DNA from: Sphingobacterium micropteri
Lineage (GTDB): Bacteria > Bacteroidota > Bacteroidia > Sphingobacteriales > Sphingobacteriaceae
NCBI RefSeq assembly: GCF_014692515.1
Contig: NZ_JACOIK010000007.1
Span: forward strand, 186,001-250,000
Direction: 5' to 3'
DNA: 64,000 bases
The position numbers were made by a program, and so were the translations under genes. The notes beneath the pieces were generated by a model. That model saw only the letters and a list, made by a program, of their open reading frames with translations, was not told the origin of the DNA and ran no database searches. Positions 1 to 8,161 of the stretch are shown one piece after another. How positions within the stretch are numbered: position 1 is the first letter of the stretch; each line of letters begins with the position of its first letter.

Positions 1-1
1 T

Positions 2-643
2 TGGATAGGTAGAAAGGGTTATCTGACATCCGAAGGACAACACGTTCCTTATGCCATTGCTTTTCAGGGAAATGTGTTGGACGAGCACGGTGTAACTGTC
101 ACTGAGATATTCATTGTGGATATCGATATCGAAAAAATAACGGCCGATACAAGTGCTGTAGGGAAGGTGGGAGAGCGCCCAAAAGTGCCCCAAGGCATTC
201 GTCAAAGACGCCTAACATATGGTGCAGACCTCTCGGATCGGAGACATTGGCTCCGCTCAAGCCATGATGGAAAATATATCTATGCTTTGGCGAAGGATGA
301 AAAAGGTAATAACCAGATAGTAAGATGTGATGTAAACACTGGAGAACTATCTTTTGTGACAAATAATCCGTTTTCTATAACTTCTCCATTTAATCTCTGT
401 AAAGAAAGCAACAAGATTACGTTTGTTGCAGAAAATAATGTGTTCGTTTATGATATGGATCGAGATGAAAATCTCCGGCTTACCCGAAATGATTTGAATG
501 ATACACGGGTGATTGGCATACCTTCGTTTTCACCAGATGGAGAGTTTGTGGTATACAATCAGTACGAGCGTGTGGGTAGCGAAGAATATTTGCAGATAAA
601 GCGAGCGATGATTAGCGATAAGACTTCTGTTTTAAAACCCTGA
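2..643 (+). CDS. DUF3748-like beta-propeller protein, 5' truncated by window edge
   Basis: The reading frame is open from base 2, so the true start lies outside the window; an internal GTG at 74 is not the real start. The visible 213 residues contain beta-propeller-like blades: a repeated pattern of SxDGKYIYxLA, a 'FSPDGEFVVYNQY' blade near the C terminus, and short hydrophobic strands separated by Asp/Asn turns. This resembles the DUF3748 (YidR-like) family of TolB-type propellers, probably periplasmic. The family has no established biochemical activity. The esterase gene follows after 54 nt on the same strand, so the two may be cotranscribed. The family name rests on recall of overall pattern, not on a search. 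Confidence 0.6.
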   Translation, partial: WIGRKGYLTSEGQHVPYAIAFQGNVLDEHGVTVTEIFIVDIDIEKITADTSAVGKVGERPKVPQGIRQRRLTYGADLSDRRHWLRSSHDGKYIYALAKDEKGNNQIVRCDVNTGELSFVTNNPFSITSPFNLCKESNKITFVAENNVFVYDMDRDENLRLTRNDLNDTRVIGIPSFSPDGEFVVYNQYERVGSEEYLQIKRAMISDKTSVLKP

Positions 644-697
644 ACTTTCTCTTTATAATTCCTTATCTTGAACCGTCAAAAATAATATAAATCGGTT

Positions 698-2005
698 ATG
701 AATAGATTCAACTTTATGAAGTTTTTAGCAACGCTATGTTGCTGTGTTTTTGTTTCGTTAGCAGGTTTTTCGCAATCGCGATCAACCCACCCCATCCAAG
801 TACTCGTTTCCCCAGATAAGCTAGACTGGACGTATGAACCTAACGAAGAGGCCTCGTTTAGCATACAGGTATTGAAGCATCAGGTACCGCTCAACGATGT
901 TGAAATAACGTATGCAGTAGGGCCAGAAAAGATGACTCCAGTAAACGAAGGCAAGCTGCAGTTGAAAAATGGCACGGCAGTAGTTAAAGGAAAGTTGTCA
1001 GCACCAGGCTTTTTACGTTGCGAAGCGAATGTCACGATCGATGGTAATAGCTACCGTGGTATTGCAACGGCAGGATACGCGCCGCTGAACATCCAACCTA
1101 CACAAAAGCTGCCCGATGACTTTCAAGAGTTTTGGAACGAGGCAAAGGCAAAAGCGGCAAAAATCCCGATGGATGCAAAGTTGACCTTATTGCCAGAACG
1201 TTGCACGGAAACAGTAGATGTGTTTCAAGTCAATATTCAAAACGCTATGGTAGGAAATCGCCTATATGGTATATTGGCTAAACCGAAGAAAGAGGGCAAG
1301 TATCCAGCTGTGTTATCAGTGCCGGGAGCAGGAGTTCGTCCATATGCCGGTATTATAGATCTGGCTGAAAAAGGGATCATTACACTACAAATCGGTATAC
1401 ATGGTATTCCGGTCACATACGAAGCGGGGTTGTATGCCGATCTAGGTAGTGGAGCACTGCGCGGATATCCCTTTTTTAACCTCGATAATCGCGATAGCTA
1501 TTACTATAACAAAGTATATCTAGGTTGTGTAAGAGCAATAGATTTTTTATACTCTTTGTCTGCGTTTGATGCAAACAATCTGCTGGTATGGGGAGGTAGT
1601 CAAGGTGGAGCATTGGCGATTATTACAGCTTCTTTGGACGACCGTGTAAAAGGGTTGGTGTCTATTTATCCTGCGTTGAGCGATCTAACCGGTTATCTAC
1701 ATAATCGCGCGGGAGGATGGCCGCATATGTTTAATGCGGCGAATGCATCACAGATGGCTACGGAAGATAAAATTAACGTATCTGCTTATTATGACGTCGT
1801 TAATTTTGCGCGGAACCTGAAAATACCTGGGTTTTATACTTGGGGATATAATGACGATACTTGCCCTCCTACCTCTTACTATGCAGCCTATAATGTGATT
1901 GATGCGCCTAAAGAATTGTATTTAGTACAAGAGACCGGGCATTGGACTTATCCGGAGCAACAACACCAGATTAGGGAATGGATATTAAAACAGTTAGGGA
2001 AATAG
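698..2005 (+). CDS. Acetylxylan esterase / cephalosporin-C deacetylase-like alpha/beta hydrolase
   Basis: A 435-residue secreted hydrolase. It has a Sec signal peptide (about residues 1-25, ending after AGFSQ), an N-terminal beta-sandwich-like part (about 30-130), then an alpha/beta-hydrolase domain of the AXE1 type. The nucleophile elbow GGSQGG places the serine at S301; D386 or D387 (in YNDDTCPP) and H415 (in TGHWTYP) complete a plausible triad. Family members remove acetyl groups from xylan or related sugars, here probably in the periplasm. A hairpin terminator follows the stop. Upstream, TATCTTG near 671 resembles a degenerate -7 box. Exact substrate is unknown; other carbohydrate esterase activity is possible. 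Confidence 0.82.
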   Translation: MNRFNFMKFLATLCCCVFVSLAGFSQSRSTHPIQVLVSPDKLDWTYEPNEEASFSIQVLKHQVPLNDVEITYAVGPEKMTPVNEGKLQLKNGTAVVKGKLSAPGFLRCEANVTIDGNSYRGIATAGYAPLNIQPTQKLPDDFQEFWNEAKAKAAKIPMDAKLTLLPERCTETVDVFQVNIQNAMVGNRLYGILAKPKKEGKYPAVLSVPGAGVRPYAGIIDLAEKGIITLQIGIHGIPVTYEAGLYADLGSGALRGYPFFNLDNRDSYYYNKVYLGCVRAIDFLYSLSAFDANNLLVWGGSQGGALAIITASLDDRVKGLVSIYPALSDLTGYLHNRAGGWPHMFNAANASQMATEDKINVSAYYDVVNFARNLKIPGFYTWGYNDDTCPPTSYYAAYNVIDAPKELYLVQETGHWTYPEQQHQIREWILKQLGK

Positions 2006-2017
2006 GAAAAATATAAC

Positions 2018-2045
2018 AGGGCATCTCTCGCAGATGCCCTATTTG
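2018..2045 (+). terminator. Hairpin terminator after esterase gene
   Basis: Inverted repeat AGGGCATCT (2018-2026) / AGATGCCCT (2032-2040) with a 5-nt loop, followed by ATTTGT. It starts 13 nt after the esterase stop and faces the convergent 2076-3116 gene, so it may act on both strands. The U-tract is weak. Confidence 0.7.
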
Positions 2046-2075
2046 TAAAGTAAGCCAACGAAAATTGATTGGGGA

Positions 2076-3116
2076 TTAAATGCCCATAAACTTAAAAGGT
2101 TTAGCTTCTTTAAAAGAGCTGTTTGATAAACCGTTGAATGTAGCATGCCCTTTTAAATCCAACATCATTGTTTTAGCGCCTTCCTGCAAATCAAATTTGG
2201 TGAGGTCGACCCAAAATGTATTCGGAGTTAAAACCGTTTCGAAATAATAGACTTTGTTCTTGTGGTCTGCTACAGACCGCCAACGTGTGGATGAGATATT
2301 TGGTTCTGCCTCCGAGCTAATGCCAAAAGGCACAGAACAATTTCGGATAACACTGAATACACTGGCAATCGCTATCCGCGTATCGTCCGTTTGCGGAATG
2401 GCATTTATGTAATAGGAAGCTCTGACAAACCGATCTGCTGCCCGGTTTGTGCCCGGCAACATAATAGTCCCCGGAATACCTTGCCAATAGTTATTTAAAG
2501 CGAGCTGCTGATCGAAAACAGGAGAGTTGGTCATCACGGTATGGGAAGGATCGTGATGGATAACAAGTTTTCCATCTATATATTCGAAAATGGCATTGTC
2601 ACCTGTAGCATCTGAAATGGACAGATGGAGAGTTGTAAATTTTGTTGTACCAGGAACATAGTCGCTGACGACAACAAAAGGTTCGTCTTTTAATGCTGTT
2701 ACCGCTTCGTTGACGGTAGCAAAATTATCCAAGACGTATTGCGCCCAAGCCGAGATGGCAATACCTTTTTTCGTGCCTTGAGGATCAAATTTAGGGTAGC
2801 TGGATTCTACTAGCCACAACACATTCGCAACAAGCCCTTTTTCATTTAAGCCGTCCGTTGTTGCAATGTCCCAAGCACTCGAAATCACACTTCCATATTT
2901 GGAAACCCACGTAACCGATTGCGGGCCAGCTTCTCCACTTCTTGCGATACCGCGGGGAAATACCCAAATGTTGGCCGCAATATCGTCTTTCCAATCCATA
3001 CTGCGAGCCGTGATAACAGTCTCGTTCGGACCCTTATACACTACCCGTGTACATGCGATTGTTTTCTGTTGAAAGCAAACCAATGCCCCCAAAATAAAAG
3101 AGAGAAAATACTTCAT
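2076..3116 (-). CDS. Linear amide C-N hydrolase (choloylglycine hydrolase / penicillin V acylase family)
   Basis: A 346-residue secreted Ntn hydrolase. The signal peptide (residues 1-21) ends in an alanine directly before Cys22, which would become the free N-terminal nucleophile after cleavage (ACTRVVY). Other family hallmarks follow: Arg24, the TARSMDW segment near 37-43, the NGLNEKGL segment, and a conserved Asn/Arg region in the second half. Known members cleave conjugated bile acids, penicillin V or N-acyl homoserine lactones; sequence alone does not separate these. The gene stands alone, convergent with the esterase and divergent from the small lipoprotein gene at 3245. Quorum-quenching AHL acylase or penicillin acylase activity is more likely than bile-salt hydrolysis in an environmental organism (inference). 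Confidence 0.85.
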   Translation of the reverse strand: MKYFLSFILGALVCFQQKTIACTRVVYKGPNETVITARSMDWKDDIAANIWVFPRGIARSGEAGPQSVTWVSKYGSVISSAWDIATTDGLNEKGLVANVLWLVESSYPKFDPQGTKKGIAISAWAQYVLDNFATVNEAVTALKDEPFVVVSDYVPGTTKFTTLHLSISDATGDNAIFEYIDGKLVIHHDPSHTVMTNSPVFDQQLALNNYWQGIPGTIMLPGTNRAADRFVRASYYINAIPQTDDTRIAIASVFSVIRNCSVPFGISSEAEPNISSTRWRSVADHKNKVYYFETVLTPNTFWVDLTKFDLQEGAKTMMLDLKGHATFNGLSNSSFKEAKPFKFMGI

Positions 3117-3124
3117 AATGAACT

Positions 3125-3243
3125 AAGTTTATATCAATTAACCTTTATATAGTTTTTTTGTTTTAACGTAAGCCGATTTTTAATTGACTATTTTGGCATC
3201 ATACTTGGATACCTCCTTTTGTACTTTTAAAGTTTATATCAAT
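3125..3243. repeat. 14-bp direct repeat flanking a divergent promoter region
   Basis: The 14-mer AAGTTTATATCAAT occurs at 3125-3138, next to the start of the Ntn hydrolase gene, and again at 3230-3243, next to the start of the lipoprotein gene, 105 bp apart in the same orientation. The intervening sequence is AT-rich and holds no gene. It may be a pair of regulator sites or chance in AT-rich DNA. Confidence 0.4.
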
Positions 3244-3244
3244 A

Positions 3245-3673
3245 ATGAAAGGATGGACATTAACATATAGGAGCTGGGTATTCTTGTTTGTTGGGATGAT
3301 TTTGGTAGGACTATCGTCCTGTAGTAAAGAGACAGTAGATAATATAGGCCGTGATACTGCCTTGAATATTATTCGTTCAAATAAGTGGTTTGATGTAGTA
3401 AAAACGACTTCAAAAACGGATGAAGACCCAGTGCGAGAAGTATTGGTAGGAGAGGGAGAAACGATGGAGTTCAAATCAAACGGATATGCATATGTATATA
3501 AAGGTGCAGGAGAAACAGGCTCCTATACTTATAGTATGCCTACCAGTAAAAAAATGATTTTTGCTGGTGTGGAGTATGAAATTCCAGAAAATCTGGTTCA
3601 AACGGTAGCTAAATTTACTTTGGTAAATATAACAGGCGATATCACGACAAAAATTGAATTTAGACGGAGATAG
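3245..3673 (+). CDS. Small lipoprotein of unknown function
   Basis: A 142-residue protein with a type II signal peptide: a basic start (MKGWTLTYRSW), a hydrophobic core and lipobox LSSC with the lipidated Cys near residue 27. The mature part has no domain I recognise. It contains an alternating hydrophobic pattern (MEFKSNGYAYVYKG, GSYTYSM, FTLVNI) typical of a small beta-barrel or beta-sandwich, like lipocalin-like or DUF-type Bacteroidota lipoproteins with a 'threshold' strand layout. The glycosyltransferase gene follows after 32 nt on the same strand. Function unknown; likely periplasmic side of the inner or outer membrane. Confidence 0.7.
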   Translation: MKGWTLTYRSWVFLFVGMILVGLSSCSKETVDNIGRDTALNIIRSNKWFDVVKTTSKTDEDPVREVLVGEGETMEFKSNGYAYVYKGAGETGSYTYSMPTSKKMIFAGVEYEIPENLVQTVAKFTLVNITGDITTKIEFRRR

Positions 3674-3705
3674 CTTTCAAAACGTAAATTCCTTATTTTA
3701 GTCCG

Positions 3706-4935
3706 ATGAAAACAATACTTTTCGTCGGACTAGTTTGGCCAGAGCCCCAGTCATCCGCCGCAGGAGTACGTATCCTGCAATTAGTTCGGATGTTCCAAAG
3801 TGCCGGTTATCAAGTGGTTTTCGCTTCGGCTGCTGCCAAATCACCCTATAGCCATCCGCTTTCCCAAGAGCGTATTCGGGAGGAAGATATTCAGCTCAAT
3901 GATAGTCGTTTTGACGCTTTTGTTATCTCATTAAAACCAGATATCATTGTTTTTGATCGCTTTGTCACGGAGGAGCAATACGGATGGCGCGTAAGACACC
4001 ACTGCCCGTCTGCGCTAACCATATTAGATACAGAAGATCTGCACTTTTTACGACGAGCAAGACAGTTAGCGGTAAAGCAGAACACGACAACAGACTATTA
4101 TAATGATATTACCATACGAGAAATAGCCGCTATACTACGTTGTGACCTATCCTTGATTATCTCAAAGCACGAAATGCGTCTTCTTTTGGAAACATTTCAT
4201 TTGCCTGATGACCTATTGTATTATCTCCCTTTCTTAGAACCGGCGATAGAAGAATCAACTAGAAATAATTGGCTTCCATTTGAGCAAAGAAAAGATTTTG
4301 TATTCATTGGAAATTTTCTGCATGAGCCTAATTGGCATACCGTTCGGATACTAAAAGGGCACATATGGCCGAAAATAAGGAAATATTTGCCAACGGTGGA
4401 GTTGCATATTTACGGTGCATATGCTAGTGAAAAGGTTTATCAACTCCATCAACCCCAAGAGAATTTTTTGATAAAAGGAAGAGCGGAAGATGCCCGAAAA
4501 ACGCTGGAAGCCTATAGAGTGCTCATTGCTCCGATTCCATTTGGAGCAGGAGTCAAAGGTAAATTTATCGATGCCATGCAAGCGGGGACACCGTCGGTTA
4601 CGACTACCGTAGGAGCAGAATCGATGTCGGTTGATGGGCGTTGGAATGGATATATGGAGGATGATCCGGATTGCTTTTCCGAGAAAGCGACGCGGCTGTA
4701 TGGAGACAGGAAGATATGGTACGAATCACAGGAAAGGGGTATAAATATGCTACATGCGACGAGTAGTAAAGAACAATTCGAAGTGCCATTTCTTAGGCAT
4801 ATAAATGAACTGAACATCGGATTAGATACACATCGTCGGAAAAATTTTATCGGGCAGATCTTACATCATCAGCAGCATAATGCTAGCAAATACATGTCAC
4901 GCTGGATTGAAGAGAAAAACAAACATCTTCGGTAA
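3706..4935 (+). CDS. GT4-like glycosyltransferase
   Basis: A 409-residue cytoplasmic protein with two Rossmann-like halves as in GT-B glycosyltransferases. The N-terminal half begins with a beta-strand then a glycine/serine-rich loop (PQSSAAGVR, about 13-21). The C-terminal half has the donor-binding pattern of GT4/GT1 enzymes: FIGNFLHEPN (about 200), LHIYGAYAS, then a phosphate-binding stretch with PFGAGVKGKFIDAMQAGTP, where the usual E-x7-E motif is relaxed. Such enzymes transfer a sugar from a nucleotide sugar to a cell-surface glycan precursor. It is not in a polysaccharide cluster, so the acceptor is unknown. The last 30 residues are basic. Confidence 0.75.
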   Translation: MKTILFVGLVWPEPQSSAAGVRILQLVRMFQSAGYQVVFASAAAKSPYSHPLSQERIREEDIQLNDSRFDAFVISLKPDIIVFDRFVTEEQYGWRVRHHCPSALTILDTEDLHFLRRARQLAVKQNTTTDYYNDITIREIAAILRCDLSLIISKHEMRLLLETFHLPDDLLYYLPFLEPAIEESTRNNWLPFEQRKDFVFIGNFLHEPNWHTVRILKGHIWPKIRKYLPTVELHIYGAYASEKVYQLHQPQENFLIKGRAEDARKTLEAYRVLIAPIPFGAGVKGKFIDAMQAGTPSVTTTVGAESMSVDGRWNGYMEDDPDCFSEKATRLYGDRKIWYESQERGINMLHATSSKEQFEVPFLRHINELNIGLDTHRRKNFIGQILHHQQHNASKYMSRWIEEKNKHLR

Positions 4936-5114
4936 TAAATAGGTTAACATTCTTTTTAAATTAGATTTTTTTTTACTTTAGTTCCGGCTAAGCAGTTATT
5001 TGGCTGAAACCTATAAGCTATTTGCTAAAAGGATTAAGCTGTAGGTTTCCGTGTGTTAAAGACAATGTCGTACTTACGGCATAGGGTACAGCAATATAAG
5101 AGAGAGAAATATAT
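4936..5114 (+). promoter_or_regulatory. Promoter and structured leader of the GMC operon
   Basis: A 179-bp gene-free stretch. TACTTTAG at 4974-4981 resembles the -7 box with one mismatch. Downstream a long-range inverted repeat GAAACCTA (5006-5013) / TAGGTTTC (5042-5049) would enclose a 28-nt loop, leaving about 65 nt to the start codon. I do not recognise a known riboswitch class. Confidence 0.4.
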
Positions 5115-6851
5115 ATGGTTGACTATCAGATAAAAGAAGGACCGGAAGTTTATGACGCTATTGTAGTGGGATCTGGAGCGGGTGGTGGTATGGCAGGTTA
5201 TATCCTAGCTCACGCCGGACTTAATGTGTTAATGTTGGAGGCGGGGCCTTTTTATGACCCAGCAAAAGATGCATTACAGTTGCGATGGCCGTGGGAATCG
5301 CCTCGCAGAGGGGCGGGAACGACTCGCCCGTTTGGAGACTTTGATGCGGCTTATGGAGGCTGGCAATTAGACGGAGAACCTTATACCACGGTAAATGGAA
5401 CAGAATTTGAATGGTTTCGCGCCCGCATGCTAGGTGGTCGAACTAATCACTGGGGACGTATTTCTTTACGGATGGGCCCTGATGATTTTAAACCAACAGA
5501 TGGCATTACCGACGAGTGGCCCATCACGTACGAAGAGGTGAAACCGTTTTATGATCGTGTGGACCGGATGATTGGTATCTACGGAACGGTAGAAGGTATA
5601 CGCAATGAACCCGATGGGATCTTTATGAAACCTCCGAAACCTCGTTTGGGAGAACTTTATATTGCTAAAGGGGCAAAGAAAGCTGGTGTTCCGGTTATCC
5701 CTGGACGAGGTGCTGTTTTGACAGAATCTTCTCCGGAGATTAAAGGACGTGGAACGTGTTTTTATTGCGGGCAATGTGGGAGATCCTGTAAGGTTTACGG
5801 GGATTTTTCGTCCTCGTCTTGTCTGGTTATGCCGGCTATGAAAACGGGAAACCTAAAAGTGATCGATAATGCAATGGTTCGTGAGGTGCTTACAAACGAC
5901 GAAGGACTGGCAACCGGTGTTTCTTATGTTGATACGAAAAGCCTGCAAGAATATGCTGTAAGGGGAAAGACCGTTATACTTGGTGCGAGTGCTTGTGAAA
6001 GTGCGCGTATTATGTTGAATTCCAAGTCATCGGCTCACCCCGGGGGATTAGCGAACAGCACTGGTTTGGTAGGACGATATCTACATGACTCTACGGGGTC
6101 AAGTGCTTGGGGATTCTTGCCTCAATTATTAGATAGGAAACGTTATAATGAAGATGGTGTAGGTAGTGTGCATATTTATTCTCCGTGGTGGGAAGATAAT
6201 AAAAAGCTGACTTTCCCAAGAGGCTATCATATAGAGTACGGCAGTGGCCTGAATATGCCGGGGTATGGGTTCTTGAACTGGGTTCCTGGCGCTGTTGGAA
6301 TGGTAGTTGGCAACGGCGGAGAAAAGCGGGACAGTGGTGGATATGGAGCCCTGCTCAAACAAGATTATCGTCGCTTCTACGGAGCGTCTATTGGGATGGC
6401 CGGACGAGGTACCGCGTTGGCGAGAAAAGATAATTATTGTGAAATTGATCCTACACGTGTGGATAAATACGGTATCCCCGTATTGCGCTTTCACTACAAA
6501 TGGGCCAACGAGGAAATTGAGCAAGCCAAACATATGCAAGATACATTTAAGGCTGTTATGCACGAGATGGGTGCCATTGTTTTGTCGGACGAGCAGGGAC
6601 CGGAAACAAAATATGGACTGGAAGCTCCGGGTGTAATTATCCACGAGGGAGGAACAACCCGTATGGGTAACGATCCCAAGCAATCGGTATTGAACAAATG
6701 GGGGCAAGCGCATGATTGCAAGAACTTGTATGTGGTAGATGCAGGTCCTTTTGTGCAGCAAGGGGATAAAAACCTAACTTGGACTATCTTGGCCATGTCC
6801 ATGCGGACTGCGGAATATATATTGGAAGAGAAGAAAAAGTTAAACGGCTGA
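5115..6851 (+). CDS. GMC-family FAD-dependent oxidoreductase with a four-cysteine cluster
   Basis: A 578-residue flavoenzyme. The FAD-binding Rossmann motif GSGAGGG is at about residues 19-25, followed by the Glu of LEAGP. The GMC C-terminal signature is present: HEGGTTRMG near 515, then VDAGPFVQQGDKNLTWTILAMS. No signal peptide is visible; export, if any, could be by partnership with the Tat-like protein encoded 11 nt downstream. A C-x2-C-x2-C-x3-C group (C215, C218, C221, C225) lies where FAD-dependent glucose/fructose dehydrogenases carry a [3Fe-4S] ligand set. Related Bacteroidota pairs oxidise sugars or glycosides at C3; an exact substrate cannot be read. Codons and length (550-600 aa) are normal. 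Confidence 0.85.
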   Translation: MVDYQIKEGPEVYDAIVVGSGAGGGMAGYILAHAGLNVLMLEAGPFYDPAKDALQLRWPWESPRRGAGTTRPFGDFDAAYGGWQLDGEPYTTVNGTEFEWFRARMLGGRTNHWGRISLRMGPDDFKPTDGITDEWPITYEEVKPFYDRVDRMIGIYGTVEGIRNEPDGIFMKPPKPRLGELYIAKGAKKAGVPVIPGRGAVLTESSPEIKGRGTCFYCGQCGRSCKVYGDFSSSSCLVMPAMKTGNLKVIDNAMVREVLTNDEGLATGVSYVDTKSLQEYAVRGKTVILGASACESARIMLNSKSSAHPGGLANSTGLVGRYLHDSTGSSAWGFLPQLLDRKRYNEDGVGSVHIYSPWWEDNKKLTFPRGYHIEYGSGLNMPGYGFLNWVPGAVGMVVGNGGEKRDSGGYGALLKQDYRRFYGASIGMAGRGTALARKDNYCEIDPTRVDKYGIPVLRFHYKWANEEIEQAKHMQDTFKAVMHEMGAIVLSDEQGPETKYGLEAPGVIIHEGGTTRMGNDPKQSVLNKWGQAHDCKNLYVVDAGPFVQQGDKNLTWTILAMSMRTAEYILEEKKKLNG

Positions 6852-6862
6852 TCGAAAAAGAT

Positions 6863-7501
6863 ATGAACAGAAGAGAATCCCTTAAAGCATTAGGTTTACT
6901 TGCGGCAGGAGCGGGTGTGTTAGCTACAGCCTGTAATGGCGAGAGTGCGAAAGAAGCAAGAATCGCCAGCGAGACTGCTAATAAGCTGCCGGGCGTAGAG
7001 GATTGGGAACATGAACGTACGCAGAAACTGTTGGAAGAAAAGTTTTTTACGGACCACGAAATGGCGACCATTACGGTGTTAGCGGATATTATTATTCCAA
7101 AAGACGAGGTCTCGGGCAGTGCCTCCGAAGCAGGTGTGCCGGAATTTATTGAATTTATCGTGAAGGATCTACCATCGAACAAGATCCCGATGCGTGGTGG
7201 GCTAAAGTGGACGGACGTAGAATGTCAAAAGCGATTTGGCCAGGCTTTTATAAAGTGTACGGAGGAGCAACAACTGGCGTTTATCGATGATATTGCCTAC
7301 CCCGATAAAGCGAAGCCAGAAATGCGTCAAGGGGTTGCCTTTTTCTCCTTAATGCGTAACTTGACGTCGTCAGGGTTTTATACGACTGAAATGGGGGTTA
7401 AAGATATTGGTTATGTGGGAAATAGACCGGGCGTATGGAATGGCGTTCCGGAAGACGTATTAAAAGCACACGGGTTTGATCCCGAAAAATTTTTTGGATA
7501 G
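6863..7501 (+). CDS. Gluconate 2-dehydrogenase subunit 3-like protein
   Basis: A 212-residue partner of the GMC oxidoreductase. The N terminus (MNRRESLK, hydrophobic stretch, then LATAC) combines a twin-arginine-like motif with a lipobox, which suggests Tat export and lipid anchoring. The body matches the small gamma subunit of membrane FAD dehydrogenases: FFTDHEMATITVLADIIIP near 55-75 and a C-terminal GVWNGVP. The subunit is thought to chaperone folding and export of the flavin subunit and carry it across the membrane. The start at 6863 is chosen because the longer frame from 6779 overlaps the GMC gene; spacing is then 11 nt. Confidence 0.85.
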   Translation: MNRRESLKALGLLAAGAGVLATACNGESAKEARIASETANKLPGVEDWEHERTQKLLEEKFFTDHEMATITVLADIIIPKDEVSGSASEAGVPEFIEFIVKDLPSNKIPMRGGLKWTDVECQKRFGQAFIKCTEEQQLAFIDDIAYPDKAKPEMRQGVAFFSLMRNLTSSGFYTTEMGVKDIGYVGNRPGVWNGVPEDVLKAHGFDPEKFFG

Positions 7502-7512
7502 TTTACGGTGAG

Positions 7513-7552
7513 GGTGTCTAAAAATTGGTGCTTAATGACCTTTTTAGACACC
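7513..7552 (+). terminator. Long perfect hairpin between subunit-3 gene and miaE
   Basis: Perfect 12-bp inverted repeat GGTGTCTAAAAA (7513-7524) / TTTTTAGACACC (7541-7552), loop 16 nt, starting 11 nt after the stop and ending 10 nt before the next ATG. The A and U tracts lie inside the stem, so it could terminate in both directions or act as a processing or stability hairpin within the operon. Confidence 0.65.
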
Positions 7553-7562
7553 TACATTATTA

Positions 7563-8156
7563 ATGTATCGAAATATGTTAGGATTAAAATTGTTGACAGA
7601 CCCACGTTGGGCAAATATCGCTGAATCCAATCTGGATGAAATCTTGACGGATCACGCTTGGTGTGAACAGAAAGCGGCATCCAATGCGATCACCTTGATT
7701 ACGCAGAATCCCGAACATGAAGACCTCGTTCATGAATTGACCGCGATTGCTATCGAAGAAATGCAGCATTTCCAGATGGTGATTGATATTATTAAAGCCC
7801 GTGGATATGTGTTAGGAAGAGAAAGAAAAGATGACTATGTAGGACAGCTGATGAAATTCTCTAAGAAAGATGGTTCCCGTAATCAAGCGTTTGTCGATCG
7901 TTTACTATTTGCAGCGATGATAGAAGCGCGTAGCTGTGAACGCTTTCGTGTGCTTTCTAAAAATATAAATGACCAGGAGCTAGCAACATTCTACCATGAT
8001 TTGATGGTTTCGGAAGCAAATCATTATACCACTTTTCTCCATTTTGCACGCAAGTACACAACAGATGTCGATGTCGATAAAAGATGGCAGGAATGGTTGG
8101 ACTTTGAAGGGGAGCTGATACAGCGTTACGGGAAAAAGGAATATATTCATGGTTAA
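7563..8156 (+). CDS. miaE: tRNA 2-methylthio-N6-isopentenyladenosine-37 hydroxylase MiaE
   Basis: A 197-residue ferritin-like di-iron monooxygenase that hydroxylates the isopentenyl group of ms2i6A37 in tRNA. The di-iron ligand motifs are visible: EEMQH (E-E-x2-H) near residue 65 and E-x2-H in EANHYTTF near 157, plus EARSCERF near 120. It begins with the family-typical LGLKLLTDPRW. The ATG at 7575 (MLGLKLL) is an equally good or better start than 7563. A long hairpin sits 10 nt upstream. Downstream comes structured repeat copy R1. Cytoplasmic enzyme; no link in function to the GMC pair is evident. Confidence 0.88.
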   Translation: MYRNMLGLKLLTDPRWANIAESNLDEILTDHAWCEQKAASNAITLITQNPEHEDLVHELTAIAIEEMQHFQMVIDIIKARGYVLGRERKDDYVGQLMKFSKKDGSRNQAFVDRLLFAAMIEARSCERFRVLSKNINDQELATFYHDLMVSEANHYTTFLHFARKYTTDVDVDKRWQEWLDFEGELIQRYGKKEYIHG

Positions 8157-8161
8157 TTGAG

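Noticed and set aside
4936..5114. Known riboswitch upstream of the GMC gene
   Set aside because: Apart from one 8-bp pairing I see no conserved core of a known class (cobalamin, SAM, glycine, c-di-GMP).
6129..6761. 210-codon minus-strand frame opposite the GMC gene
   Set aside because: Antisense shadow of a well-supported flavoprotein; no domain and no promoter.
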